In this document: positions 47,065 to 58,334 of the stretch, piece by piece
Layout: each line of letters opens with the position of its first letter
Numbering within the stretch: position 1 is the stretch's first letter
Assembly (NCBI RefSeq): GCF_038502225.1
Contig: NC_091303.1
Span: 27,981,135-28,045,134 of the forward strand
Direction of reading: 5' to 3'
Origin: Cherax quadricarinatus
Taxonomy: Eukaryota; Arthropoda; Malacostraca; Decapoda; Parastacidae
Length of the DNA stretch: 64,000 bases
Notes under the pieces: generated by a model
Told to the model about the DNA's origin: nothing
Database searches by the model: none
Seen by the model: the letters and a program-made list of their open reading frames with translations, nothing else
Position numbers and translations under genes: made by a program

Positions 47065-49596
47065 ATAAGTGGTGAGAGTAAGAGGATGAGAGAGTGGGAG
47101 GATGAGTGGGAGAAGGTGGGGCAAGAGTGGATGAGTGGGAGAAGGTGGGGCAAGAGAGTGGATGAGTGGGAGAAGGTGGAGCAAGAGAGTGGGAGGATGA
47201 GTGGGAGAAGGTGGGGCAAGAGAGTGGGAGGATGAGTGGGGGAAGGTGGGGCAAGAGAGTGGGAGGATGAGTGGGGAAAGGTGGGGCAAGAGAGTGGGAG
47301 GATGAGTGGGAGAAGGTGGGGCAAGAGTGGATGAGTGGGAGAGTGGGGCAAGGGAGGATGAGTGGGAAGGTGGGGCAAGAGAGTGGGAGGATGAGTGGGA
47401 GAAGGTGGGGCAAGAGTGGATGAGTGGGAGAAGGTGGGGCAAGAGAGTGGGAGGATGAGTGGGGGAAGGTGGGGCAAGAGAGTGGGAGGATGAGTGGGGG
47501 AAGGTGGGGCAAGAGAGTGGGAGGATGAGTGGGAGAAGGTGGGGCAAGAGAGTGGGAGGATGAGTGGGGGAAGGTGGGGCAAGAGAGTGGGAGGATGAGT
47601 GGGGAAAGGTGGGGCAAGAGAGTGGGAGGATGAGTGGGAGAAGGTGGGGCAAGAGTGGATGAGTGGGAGAAGGTGGGGCAAGAGAGTGGGAGGATGAGTG
47701 GGAGAAGGTGGGGCAAGAGAGTGGGAGGATGAGTGGGGGAAGGTGGGGCAAGAGAGTGGGAGGATGAGTGGGGGAAGGTGGGGCAAGAGAGTGGGAGGAT
47801 GAGTGGGGAAATGTGGGGCAAGAGTGGATGAGTGGGAGAAGGTGGAGCAAGAGAGTGGGAGGATGAGTGGGAGAAGGTGGGGCAAGAGAGCGGGAGGATG
47901 AGAAGGTGGGGCAAGAGAGTGGGAGGATGAGGAAGGTGGGGCAAGAGTGGATGAGGGGGAAGGTTGGGCAAGAGAGTGGGAGGATGAGTGGGGGAAGGTG
48001 GGGCAAGAGTGGGAGCATGAGTGGGGGAAGGTGGGGCAAGAGAATGGGAGGATGAGTGGGGGAAGGTGGGGCAAGAGAGTGTGGGAGGATGAGTGGGGGA
48101 AGGTTGGGCAAGAGAGTGGGAGGATGAGTGGGGGAAGGTGGGGCAAGAGAGTGGGAGGATGAGTGGGAGAAGGTGGGGCAAGAGAGTGGGAGGATGAGTG
48201 GGGGAAGGTGGGGCAAGAGAGTGGGAGGATGAGTGGGGAAAGGTGGGGCAAGAGAGTGGGAGGATGAGAGGGGATGAGTGGATGAGAAGGTGGGGCAAGA
48301 GTGGATGAGTGGGGGAAGGTGGGGCAAGAGAGTGGGAGGATGAGTGGGAGAAGGTGGGGCAAGAGAGTGGGAGGATGAGTGGGGGAAGGTGGGGCAAGAG
48401 AGTGGGAGATGATGAGTGGGGCAAGAAGAGTGGGGCAAGAGTGGGGCAAGAGAGCGGGAGGATGAGTGGGGGAAGGTGGGGCAAGAGAGTGGGAGGACGA
48501 GTGGGGAAAACTGGGGCAAGAGAGTGGGAGGATGAGTGGGGAAAAGTGGGGCAAGAGAGTGGGAGGATGAGTGGGGGAAGGTGGGGCAAGAGTGGATGAG
48601 TGGGGGAAGATGGGGCAAGAGAGTGTGGGAGGATGAGTGGGGGAAGGTGGGGCAAGAGAGTGGGAGGATGAGTGGGGGAAGGTGGGGCAAGAGAGTGTGG
48701 GAGGATGAGTGGGGGAAGGTGGGGCAAGAGAGTGGGAGGCTGAGTAGGGGGAAGGTGGGGCAAGAGAGTGTGGGAGGATGTGTGGGGGAAGGTGGGGCAA
48801 GAGAGTGTGGGAGGCTGAGTGGGGGAAGGGGGGGCAAGAGAGTGGGAGGATGAGTGGGGGAAAGTGGGGCAAGAGAGTGGGAGGATGAGTGGGGGAAGGT
48901 GGAGCAAGAGAGTGGGAGGATGTGTGGGGGAAGGTGGGGCAAGAGAGTGGGAAGATGAGTGGGGTAAGGTGGAGCAAGAGAGTGGGAGGATGATGGGGGA
49001 AGGTGGGGGAAGGTGGGGCAAGAGAGTGGGAGGATGATTGGGGGAAGGTGGGGCAAGAGAGTGGGAGGATCAGTGGGGGAAAGTGGGGCAAGAGAGTGGG
49101 AGGATGAGTGGGGCAAGAGAGGGGAAGGTGGAGCAAGAGAGTGGGAGGATGAGTGGGGGAAGGTGGGGCAAGAGAGTGGGAGGATGAGTGGGGGAAGGTG
49201 GGGCAAGAGAGTGGGAGGATGAGTGGGGGAAGGTGGGGCAAGAGAGTGGGAGGATGAGTGGGGGAAGGTGGGGCAAGAGAGTGGGAGGATGAGTGGGGGA
49301 AGGTGGGGCAAGAGAGTGGGAGGATGAGTAGGGGAAGGTGGGGCAAGAGAGTGGGAGGATGAGTGGGGGAAGGTGGGGCAAGAAAGTGTGGGAGGTTGAG
49401 TGGGGCAAGAGAGTGGGAGGATGAGTGGGGCAAGAGAGTGGGAGGATGAGTGGGGGAAGGTGGGGCAAGAGAGTGGGAGGATGAGTGGGGGAAGGTGGGG
49501 CAAGAGAGTGGGAGGATGAGTGGGGCAAGAGAGTGGGAGGATGAGTGGGGGAAGGTGGGGCAAGAGAGTGGGATGATGAGTGGGGCAAGAGAGACC
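47065..49596. repeat. 35-bp purine-rich minisatellite, about 72 copies
   Basis: Unit GTGGGAGGATGAGTGGGGGA then AGGTGGGGCAAGAGA; the plus strand is almost free of C. Shortened units (GTGGATGAGTGGGAGAAG) are frequent at the left end. The three long Pro/Ser/Leu/His-rich minus frames of 661-864 codons that overlap here are translations of the repeat in three frames. Confidence 0.96.
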
Positions 49597-49682
49597 AAGT
49601 ATATTTATAACTAAACACATTTAAATAATTTTATATAAACTTGGAGATTCTTGTGCTTTACAAAGTTTAAGTATTTAGGTTG

Positions 49683-52600
49683 TGACACAGTGGTGCAGTG
49701 TAGTTAGAAGTAATGGTGTGTGCAACACTGTGGTGCACAGTGTAGTTATAAGTAATGGTGTGTGCAACACTGTGGTGCAGTGAAGTTATAAGTAATGGTG
49801 TGTGCAACACTGTGGTGCAGTGTAGTTATAAGTAATGGTGTGTGCAACACTGTGGTGCAGTGTAGTTAGAAGTAATGGTGTGTGCAACACTGTGGTGCAG
49901 TGTAGTTATAAGTAATGGTGTGTGCAACACTGTGGTGCAGTGTAGTTATAAGTAATGGTGTGTGCAACACTGTGGTGCAGTGTAGTTATAAGTAATGGTG
50001 TGTGCAACACTGTGGTGCAGTGTAGTTAGAAGAAATGGTGTGTGCAACACTGTGGTGCACAGTGTAGTTATAAGTAATGGTGTGTGCAACACTGTGGTGC
50101 ATAGTGTAGTTAAAAGTAATGACGTGTGCAACACTGTGGTGCATAGTGTAGTTAGAAGTAATGACGTGTGCAACACTGTGGTGCATAGTGTAGTTAGAAG
50201 TAATGGTGTGTGCAACACTGTGGTGCATAGTGTAGTTAGAAGTAATGGTGTGTGCAACACTGTGGTGCATAGTGTAGTTAGAAGTAATGGTGTGTGCAAC
50301 ACTGTGGTGCATAGTGTAGTTATAAGTAATGGTGTGTGCAACACTGTGGTGCATAGTGTAGTTAGAAGTAATGGTGTGTGCAACACTGTGGTGCATAGTG
50401 CAGTTAGAAGTAATGGTGTGTGCAACACTGTGGTGCAGTGTAGTTAGAAGTAATGGTGTGTGCAACACTGTGGTGCATAGTGCAGTTAGAAGTAATGGTG
50501 TGTGCAACACTGTGGTGCACAGTGTAGTTAGAAGTAATGGTGTGTGCGACACTGTGGTGCAGTGTAGTTAGAAGTAATGGTGTGTGCAACATTGTGGTGC
50601 ATAGTGCAGTTAGAAGTAATGGTGTGTGCAACACTGTGGTGCACAGTGTAGTTAGAAGTAGTGGTGTGTGCGACACTGTGGTGCATAGTGTAGTTAGAAG
50701 TAATGGTGTGTGCAACACTGTGGTGCATAGTGTAGTTAGAAGTAATGGTGTGTGCAACACTGTGGTGCACAGTGTAGTTAGAAGTAATGGTGTGTGCAAC
50801 ACTGTGGTGCATAGTGCAGTTAGAAGTAATGGTGTGTGCAACACTGTGGTGCACAGTGTAGTTAGAAGTAATGGTGTGTGCGACACTGTGGTGCACAGTG
50901 TAGTTAGAAGTAATGGTGTGTGCAACACTGTGGTGCAGTGTAGTTAGAAGTAAAGGTGTGTGCAACACTGTGGTGCAGTGTAGTTAGAAGTAATGGTGTG
51001 TGCAACACTGTGGTGCAGTGTAGTTAGAAGTAATGGTGTGTGCAACACTGTGGTGCATAGTGTAGTTAGAAGTAATGGTGTGTGCAACACTTTGGTGCAT
51101 AGTGTAGTTAGAAGTAATGGTGTGTGCAACACTGTGGTGCATAGTGTAATTTAGAAGTAATGGTGTGTGCAACACTGTGGTGCATAGTGTAGTTAGAAGT
51201 AATGGTGTGTCCAACACTGTGGTGCAGTGTAGTTAGAAGTAATGGTGTGTGCAACACTGTGGTGCATAGTGTAGTTAGAAGTAACGGTGTGTGCAACACT
51301 GTGGTGCATAGTGTAGTTAGAAGTAATGGTGTGTGCAACACTGTGGTGCATAGTGTAGTTAGAAGTAATGGTGTGTGCAACACTGTGGTGCATAGTGTAG
51401 TTAGAAGTAATGGTGTGTGCAACACTGTGGTGCATAGTGTAGTTAGAAGTAATGGTGTGTGCAACACTGTGGTGCATAGTGTAGTTAGAAGTAATGGTGT
51501 GTCCAACACTGTGGTGCAGTGTAGTTAGAAGTAATGGTGTGTGCAACACTGTGGTGCATAGTGTAGTTAGAAGTAATGGTGTGTGCAACACTGTGGTGCA
51601 TAGTGTAGTTAGAAGTAATGGTGTGTGCAACACTGTGGTGCATAGTGTAGTTAGAAGTAATGGTGTGTCCAACACTGTGGTGCAGTGTAGTTAGAAGTAA
51701 TGGTGTGTGCAACACTGTGGTGCATAGTGTAGTTAGAAGTAATGGTGTGTGCAACACTGTGGTGCATAGTGTAGTTAGAAGTAATGGTGTGTGCAACACT
51801 GTGGTGCATAGTGTAGTTAGAAGTAATGGTGTGTGCAACACTGTGGTGCATAGTGTAGTTAGAAGTAATGGTGTGTGCGACACTGTGGTGCATAGTGTAG
51901 TTAGAAGTAATGGTGTGTGCAACACTGTGGTGCACAGTGTAGTTAGAAGTAATGGTGTGTGCAACACTGTGGTGCATAGTGTAGTTAGAAGTAATGGTGT
52001 GTGCAACACTGTGGTGCATAGTGTAGTTAGAAGTAATGGTGTGTGCGACACTGTGGTGCATAGTGCAGTTAGAAGTAATGACGTGTGCAACACTGTGGTT
52101 CGTAGTGTAGTTAGAAGTAATGGTGTGTGCAACACTGTGGTGCATAGTGTAGTTAGAAGTAATGGTGTGTGCAACACTGTGGTGCACAGTGTAGTTAGAA
52201 GTAATGGTGTGTGCAACACTGTGGTGCATAGTGCAGTTAGAAGTAATGGTGTGTGCAACACTGTGGTGCATAGTGTAGTTAGAAGTAATGGTGTGTGCAA
52301 CACTGTGGTGCATAGTGTAGTTAGAAGTAATGGTGTGTGCAACACTGTGGTGCATAGTGTAGTTAGAAGTAATGGTGTGTGCAACACTGTGGTGCATAGT
52401 GTAGTTAGAAGTAATGGTGTGTGCAACACTGTGGTGCATAGTGTAGTTAGAAGTAATGACGTGTGCAACACTGTGGTGCATAGTGTAGTTAGAAGTAATG
52501 ACGTGTGCAACACTGTGGTGCATAGTGTAGTTAGAAGTAATGGTGTGTGCAACACTGTGGTGCATAGTGCAGTTAGAAGTAATGTGTGCGACACTGTGGT

Positions 52601-55137
52601 GCATAGTGTAGTTAGAAGTAATGGTGTGTGCAACACTGTGGTGCATAGTGCAGTTAGAATAATGGTGTGTGCAACACTGTGGTGCATAGTGTAGTTAGAA
52701 GTAATGGTGTGTGCAACACTGTGGTGCATAGTGTAGTTAGAAGTAATGGTGTGTGCAACACTGTGGTGCATAGTGTAGTTAGAAGTAATGGTGTGTGCAA
52801 CACTGTGGTGCATAGTGCAGTTAGAAGTAATGACGTGTGCAACACTGTGGTGCATAGTGTAGTTAGAAGTAATGGTGTGTGCAACACTGTGGTGCATAGT
52901 GCAGTTAGAAGTAATGGTGTGTGCAACACTGTGGTGCATAGTGCAGTTAGAAGTAATGGTGTGTGCAACACTGTGGTGCATAGTGTAGTTAGAAGTAATG
53001 ACGTGTGCAACACTGTGGTGCATAGTGTAGTTAGAAGTAATGGTGTGTGCAACACTGTGGTGCATAGTGTAGTTAGAAGTAATGGTGTGTGCAACACTGT
53101 GGTGCACAGTGTAGTTAGAAGTAATGGTGTGTGCAACACTGTGGTGCACAGTGTAGTTAGAAGTAATGGTGTGTGCAACACTGTGGTGCATAGTGCAGTT
53201 AGAAGTAATGGTGTGTGCAACACTGTGGTGCATAGTGTAGTTAGAAGTAATGACGTGTGCAACACTGTGGTGCATAGTGTAGTTAGAAGTAATGGTGTGT
53301 GCAACACTGTGGTGCACAGTGTAGTTAGAAGTAATGGTGTGTGCAACACTGTGGTGCACAGTGTAGTTAGAAGTAATGGTGTGTGCAACACTGTGGTGCA
53401 CAGTGTAGTTAGAAGTAATGGTGTGTGCAACACTGTGGTGCATAGTGCAGTTAGAAGTAATGGTGTGTGCAACACTGTGGTGCATAGTGCAGTTAGAAGT
53501 AATGTGTGCGACACTGTGGTGCATAGTGTAGTTAGAAGTAATGGTGTGCGCGACACTGTGGTGCATAGTGTAGTTAGAAGTAATGACGTGTGCAACACTG
53601 TGGTGCACAGTGTAGTTAGAAGTAATGGTGTGTGCGACACTGTGGTGCATAGTGTAGTTAGAAGTAATGGTGTGTGCAACACTGTGGTGCATAGTGTAGT
53701 TAGAAGTAATGGTGTGTGCAACACTGTGGTGCACAGTGTAGTTAGAAGTAATGGTGTGTGCAACACTGTGGTGCATAGTGCAGTTAGAAGTAATGGTGTG
53801 TGCAACACTGTGGTGCATAGTGCAGTTAAAAGTAATGGTGTGTGCAACACTGTGGTGCATAGTGCAGTTAGAAGTAATGTGTGACACTGTGGTGCATAGT
53901 GTAGTTAGAAGTAATGGTGTGTGCGACACTGTGGTGCATAGTGCAGTTAGAAGTAATGACGTGTGCAACACTGTGGTGCACAGCGTAGTTAGAAGTAATG
54001 GTGTGTGCGACACTGTGGTGCATAGTGTAGTTAGAAGTAATGGTGTGTGCAACACTGTGGTGCATAGTGTAGTTAGAAGTAATGGTGTGTGAAACACTGT
54101 GGTGCATAGTGTAGTTAGAAGTAATGGTGTGTGCAACACTGTGGTGCATAGTGTAGTTAGAAGTAATGGTGTGTGCAACACTGTGGTGCATAGTGTAGTT
54201 AGAAGTAATGGTGTGTGCAACACTGTGGTGCATAGTGTAGTGAGAAGTAATGGTGTGTGCAACACTGTGGTGCATAGTGTAGTTAGAAGTAATGGTGTGG
54301 TCAACACTGTGGTGCATAGTGCAGTTAGAAGTAATGGTGTGTGCAACACTGTGGTGCATAGTGCAGTTAGAAGTAATGGTGTGTGCAACACTGTGGTGCA
54401 TAGTGCAGTTAGAAGTAATGGTGTGTGCAACACTGTGGTGCATAGTGTAGTTAGAAGTAATGACGTGTGCAACACTGTGGTGCATAGTGCAGTTAGAAGT
54501 AATGGTGTGTGCAACACTGTGGTGAATAGTGTAGTTAGAAGTAATGGTGTGTGCAACACTGTGGTGCATAGTGTAGTTAGAAGTAATGGTGTGTGAAACA
54601 CTGTGGTGCATAGTGTAGTTAGAAGTAATGGTGTGTGAAACACTGTGGTGCATAGTGTAGTTAGAAGTAATGGTGTGTGCAACACTGTGGTGCATAGTGT
54701 AGTTAGAAGTAATGGTGTGTGCAACACTGTGGTGCACAGTGTAGTGAGAAGTAATGGTGTGTGCAACACTGTGGTGCATAGTGCAGTTAGAAGTAATGGT
54801 GTGTGCAACACTGTGGTGCATAGTGTAGTTAGAAGTAATGGTGTGTGCAACACTGTGGTGCATAGTGTAGTTAGAAGTAATGTGTGCGACACTGTGGTGC
54901 ATAGTGTAGTTAGAAGTAATGGTGTGTGCAACACTGTGGTGCATAGTGTAGTTAGAAGTAATGGTGTGTGCAACACTGTGGTGCATAGTGTAGTTAGAAG
55001 TAATGGTGTGTGCAACACTGTGGTGCATAGTGCAGTTAGAAGTAATGTGTGCGACACTGTGGTGCATAGTGTAGTTAGAAGTAATGGTGTGTGCAACACT
55101 GTGGTGCATAGTGCAGTTAGAAGTAATGGTGTGTGCG
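49683..55137. repeat. 42-bp satellite array, about 130 copies
   Basis: Unit GTAGTTAGAAGTAATGGTGT then GTGCAACACTGTGGTGCATA and GT. A 40-bp form lacking TA is the main form at 49683-50030 and is scattered up to about 51690. Variants include GTTATAAG at the left end, GACGTGT, GTGCGAC, GTGCACAG and AGTGCAG. Each unit contains the near-palindrome TGCAACACTGTGGTGCA. The 42-bp length keeps translation in frame (14 residues per unit), which explains the 1221-codon minus frame at 51485-55150 and long plus frames. Confidence 0.97.
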
Positions 55138-55243
55138 ACAACAACAACATTGTGGTGGACCCAACCCCCTAACAAACACCCCCCAACACCCCATCCCCTT
55201 AAGTGACGTCATCCACAACATGAACACATGCGCACACGCTCAC

Positions 55244-55244
55244 A

Positions 55245-55308
<64 letters not shown>
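55244..55308. repeat. CA dinucleotide microsatellite
   Basis: About 32 CA units directly before the 5' break of a plus-strand LINE-B fragment; a second short CA tract follows that fragment at 55712-55737. Confidence 0.97.
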
Positions 55309-55310
<2 letters not shown>

Positions 55311-55740
55311 GCAAAGGTTTACAACAAGGTTAGTTCCAGAGGTAAGGGGAATGTCCTACGAAGAAAGGTTAAGGGAAATCAGCCTGGCGACACTGGAGGA
55401 CAGGAGGGTTAAGGGAGACATGATAACGACGTACAAAATACTGCGAGGAATAGATAAGGTGGACAGAGACAGGATGTTCCAGAGATGGGACACAGAAACA
55501 AGGGGTCACAATTGGAAGTTGAAGACTCAGATGAGTCAAAGGGATGTTAGGAAGTATTTCTTCAATCACAAAGTTGCCAGGAAGTGGAATAGTCCGGCAA
55601 GTGATGTAGTGAGGCAGGAACCATACATACTTTTAACACGAGGTATGATAAAGCTCATGGAGCAGGGAGAAAGAGGACCAAGTAGCGACCACCGAAGAAA
55701 TAGGCGAGCACGTACACACACACAAACACACACACAGCAG
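55309..55740 (+). pseudogene. LINE-B C-terminal fragment
   Basis: The plus strand encodes VQRFTTRLVPEVRG, YEERLREISLATLEDRR, ITTYKILRGIDKVDRDRMFQ and KYFFNHKVARKWNSPASDV, in one open frame from the microsatellite to 55755. It matches LINE-B 14760-14300. After the protein the element ends GGCGAGCACGTA followed by CA repeats, as in the other copies. Upstream RT is absent. Confidence 0.85.
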
Positions 55741-55877
55741 GCCAAGTATCTATGACAAGTGCCTTTGACAATTGGTAACTATTACTGCACACACGTACGC
55801 AAAGGCCATCTCATGGGAGTACATACTGTCATAAGATGAAAGTTAAGACACATGTGCAACATCTGGATATCTTTATT

Positions 55878-55912
55878 GTAGACGTTTCGCCATCCAGTGG
55901 CTTTATCAATAC
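55878..55912 (-). ncRNA. Hammerhead-like motif, U3-A8 variant
   Basis: Minus strand: GUA, UUGAUAA (plus 55903-55909), extra A, helix II GCCA-CUGGA-UGGC, GAA, AC-GU, C17, UAC. GUA pairs with UAC as helix I; the cleavage triplet is the canonical GUC. Core positions 3 and 8 are U and A in place of C and G. Confidence 0.5.
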
Positions 55913-56296
55913 AGATTCTAGGACATAATAGGAAGACAGTATTACTATATACAAAAGATGAGGTAATCAGTCCCTCGGCCTTAGAGTTAGTGTTCACAGC
56001 ATCGTGGTGGAGGAGAATCTGGAGCAAAGGCAAGAAGACTGGCGGTTATATAGGCGTCAGTGGATAGGGACGGGCAGTAGACGAGGGCAAAGTCACTGGT
56101 AGGCGGGATTCCCCAGTGGAAGTAGGTCCTTCCCAAAGAGATGGGTTAGTTGCAGCAGCCGTGAAGAAGGTCTTGTAGATGTCCTCTGAACCAAGATTCC
56201 ATGATGTTGCAGTGTCTGACAAGTTGTGCAAGAAAGGTATAAAATACCGACAATATGAAAGTTAAGACACATGTGCAACATCTGGATATCTTTATT

Positions 56297-56331
56297 GTAG
56301 ACGTTTCGCCATCCAGTGGCTTTATCAATAC
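56297..56331 (-). ncRNA. Hammerhead-like motif, U3-A8 variant, second copy
   Basis: Identical in sequence to the motif at 55878-55912 and in the same orientation, 419 bp further on. Confidence 0.5.
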
Positions 56332-56368
56332 AGATTCTAGGACATAATAGGAAGACAGTAGAACTATA

Positions 56369-56395
56369 GGCGGGATTCCACTGGGGAATCCCGCC
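56369..56395. repeat. GC-rich hairpin at the inversion centre
   Basis: GGCGGGATTCC, loop ACTGG, GGAATCCCGCC: an 11-bp perfect stem at the point where the element switches orientation. Confidence 0.95.
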
Positions 56396-56582
56396 TACCA
56401 GTGACTGCCCTCGTCTACTGCCCGTCCCTATCCACTGACGCCTATATAACCGCCAGTCTTCTTGCCTTTGCTCCAGATTCTCCTCCACCACGATGCTGTG
56501 AACACTAACTCCAAGGCCGAGGGACTGATTACCTCATCTTTTGTATATAGTTCTACTGTCTTCCTATTATGTCCTAGAATCT

Positions 56583-56617
56583 GTATTGATAAAGCCACTG
56601 GATGGCGAAACGTCTAC
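56583..56617 (+). ncRNA. Hammerhead-like motif, U3-A8 variant, plus strand
   Basis: GUA 56583-56585, UUGAUAA 56586-56592, A, helix II 56594-56606, GAA 56607-56609, ACGU 56610-56613, C17 at 56614, UAC 56615-56617. This is the inverted partner of the other two. Confidence 0.5.
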
Positions 56618-56691
56618 AATAAAGATATCCAGATGTTGCACATGTGTCTTAACTTTCATATTGTCGGTATTTTATACCTTTCTTGCACAAC

Positions 56692-56937
56692 ACTGTCATA
56701 AGAACATAACAAAGAAGGAACAGTGCAGCAGGCCTACTGGCCCATGCGACGCAAGTCTAAGTTGCCTACCGGCTTATGCCACTGATGCAACCTACTCAGG
56801 TCCAGGTCACATCCACTTAAGGAAGGAGCAAGGCATCAGACCTGCTTGCACAAGCTAGTCAAGTCCAACTCACGCCCACCCACACCCACTCATGTGTTTA
56901 TCTAACCTATTTTTAAAACTACACAACGTTTTATCTT
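56692..56937 (-). mobile_element. LINE-C 3' tail
   Basis: Reverse complement of the tail at 57620-57835: shared words include CAGGCCTACTGGCCCATGCG, AGTCCAACTCAC and CACACCCACTCATGT. It extends just into the end of the coding region and meets the plus-strand LINE-C copy at about 56938. Confidence 0.75.
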
Positions 56938-57840
56938 CTATGATTTGAATAGACTGATGCAGTGGTCGGAGAAGCGGCAGATGCAGTTTAATATTGACAA
57001 ATGCAAAGTTCTAAATGTTGGACAGGAAAATAACCATGCCACATATAAACTAAATAATGTTGATCTCAATAATACAGATTGCATAATGGATTTAGGAGTT
57101 CTGGTTAGCAGTAATCTAAAACCAAGACAACAGTGCCTAAGTGTTCGCAATAAAGCTAACAGAATCCTTGGCTTCATATCAAGAAGTATAAATAATAGAA
57201 GTCCTCAGGTTGTTCTTTAACTCTTTATATCTTTGGTTAGGCCTCATTTAGATTATGCTGTGCAGTTTAGGATATAAATGCACTGGAAAACGTACAAAGG
57301 AGGATGACAAAGTTGATCCCATGTATTAGAAATCTTCATTATGAGGATAGACAGAGGGCACTGAATCTGCACTCTCTAGAAAGGCGTAGAATTAGGGAGG
57401 ATATCATTAAGGTGTATAAGTGGAAAACAGGAAATAAAGGGGATGTAAATAGCATGCTAAAAATATCTAGCATAGTCAGGACTCGCTGCAATGGTTTTAA
57501 ATTTGAAAAAATCAGATTCAGGAAGGATATAGGAAAGTACTGGTTTGGTAATAGAGTTGTGGATGAGTGGAACAAACTCCCGAGTACCGTCATAGAAGCT
57601 AAGACGTTGTGTAGTTTCAAAAATAGGTTGGATAGATACATGAGTGGGTGTGGGTGAGTGTGAGTTGGACCTGACTAGCTTGTGCTACTAGGTCTGATGC
57701 CGTGCTCCTCCCTCTAGTGAATGTGACTGACCTGACTAGGTCAAGGTATTGGCTTAAGACGGTAGGAGAATTGGACCTGCCTCGCATGGGCCAGTAGGCC
57801 TGCTGCAGTGTCCCTTCTTTCTTATGCTCTTATGTACTCG
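56938..57840 (+). pseudogene. LINE-C reverse transcriptase C-terminal part
   Basis: The plus strand encodes LMQWSEKRQMQFNIDKCKVL (RT palm/thumb, 56950-57010), MDLGVLVSSNLKP (57090-57120), ANRILGFISRSI, then after a stop and deletion near 57220-57275 DINALENVQRRMTKLIPCI (57272-57330), LNLHSLERRRIREDIIKVY (57360-57420), KYWFGNRVVDEWNKLPS (57535-57585) and FKNRLDRYMSG (57617-57650). Non-coding tail to about 57840. The frame differs before and after the deletion, and the catalytic ADD box is absent because the copy is 5'-truncated. A CR1-like relationship is likely. Confidence 0.85.
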
Positions 57841-58169
57841 GGAGTTTGTTCCACTCATCCACAACTCTCTTACCAAACCAGTGCTTTCCTATATCCTTCC
57901 TGAGTCTTCATTTTTCCAACTTGAAACCAATGCTGCGAGTCCTGTCTTGGCTAGATATTTTTAGCACGCTATTTACATCCCCTTTATTCATTCCCGTTTT
58001 CCATTTATACACCTCAATCATATCCCCCCTAAATTCTACGCCTTTCTAGAGAGTGCAGATTTAGGGCCCTCAGTCTATCATCATAGGGAAGATTTCTGAT
58101 ACACGTGATCAACTTTGTCATCCTCCTCTGTACGTTTTCCAGTGCATTTATATCCTTTCTGTAAACAAA
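57838..58169 (-). mobile_element. LINE-C fragment, opposite strand
   Basis: The minus strand from 58169 encodes DINALENVQRRMTKLITCI and YDDRLRALNLHSLERRRI, then continues with frame breaks to the VEQTPE region at 57840. It is inverted relative to 56938-57840 and adjoins its tail. Confidence 0.8.
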
Positions 58170-58254
58170 CCATACCACAGGCGGGGATAGAACCCGCGAT
58201 CTGAGAGTCTCAAAACTCCAGACCGTCGCGTTAGCCACTGGACCAGCTAGCCAC
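58170..58254 (-). ncRNA. tRNA-like sequence, probable SINE head
   Basis: On the minus strand the segment starts GTGGCTAGCTGGTCCAGTGG, with a box A-like TAGCTGGTCCAGTGG, and has a box B-like GGTTCTATCCCC (plus 58182-58193). The 5' seven bases GTGGCTA cannot pair cleanly with the 3' end, and no convincing anticodon arm is seen, so it looks like a tRNA-derived element rather than a working tRNA. It splits or abuts the LINE-C fragment. The downstream words AGATTCGTC (58260) and GACGAATCT (58340) are inverted copies. Confidence 0.5.
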
Positions 58255-58334
58255 AATAAGATTCGTCCAACTAGGTATATTTCTACACCATAGGAAGGTT
58301 AGCATAGGCACAACTGTGACCACAAATGCAAGTT

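Larger units (their letters stand above)
55837..56691. mobile_element. Fold-back element, TTGATAA hammerhead variant
   Basis: An 855-bp insertion bounded by the 12-bp direct repeat ACTGTCATAAGA (55825-55836 and 56692-56703). It comprises a minus-oriented unit (55837-56250), a second shorter minus-oriented start (56253-56368) and a plus-oriented unit (56369-56691) that is the inverted repeat of the first. Three copies of a hammerhead-like motif lie at the outer parts. The centre is a GC-rich hairpin. Short frames over it (for example 55782-56033, 56462-56701) are the same inverted sequence read twice and are not convincing genes. Confidence 0.82.

Noticed and set aside
47019..49598. Three overlapping Pro/Ser/His-rich ORFs of 661 to 864 codons on the minus strand
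   Set aside because: They are the same 35-bp repeat read in three frames; mutually overlapping and without non-repeat sequence.
51485..55150. 1221-codon minus-strand ORF and parallel plus-strand ORFs
   Set aside because: Pure translation of a 42-bp satellite; several frames are open at once on both strands, and no start context or non-repeat domain is present.
55782..56701. Two similar ORFs on opposite strands sharing a long peptide (starting MPLLQILLHHDAVN)
   Set aside because: They are the two arms of the fold-back element read in the same way, not a gene pair.
58170..58254. Functional tRNA gene
   Set aside because: A and B boxes are visible, but acceptor pairing and a proper anticodon arm are not; better explained as a SINE head.
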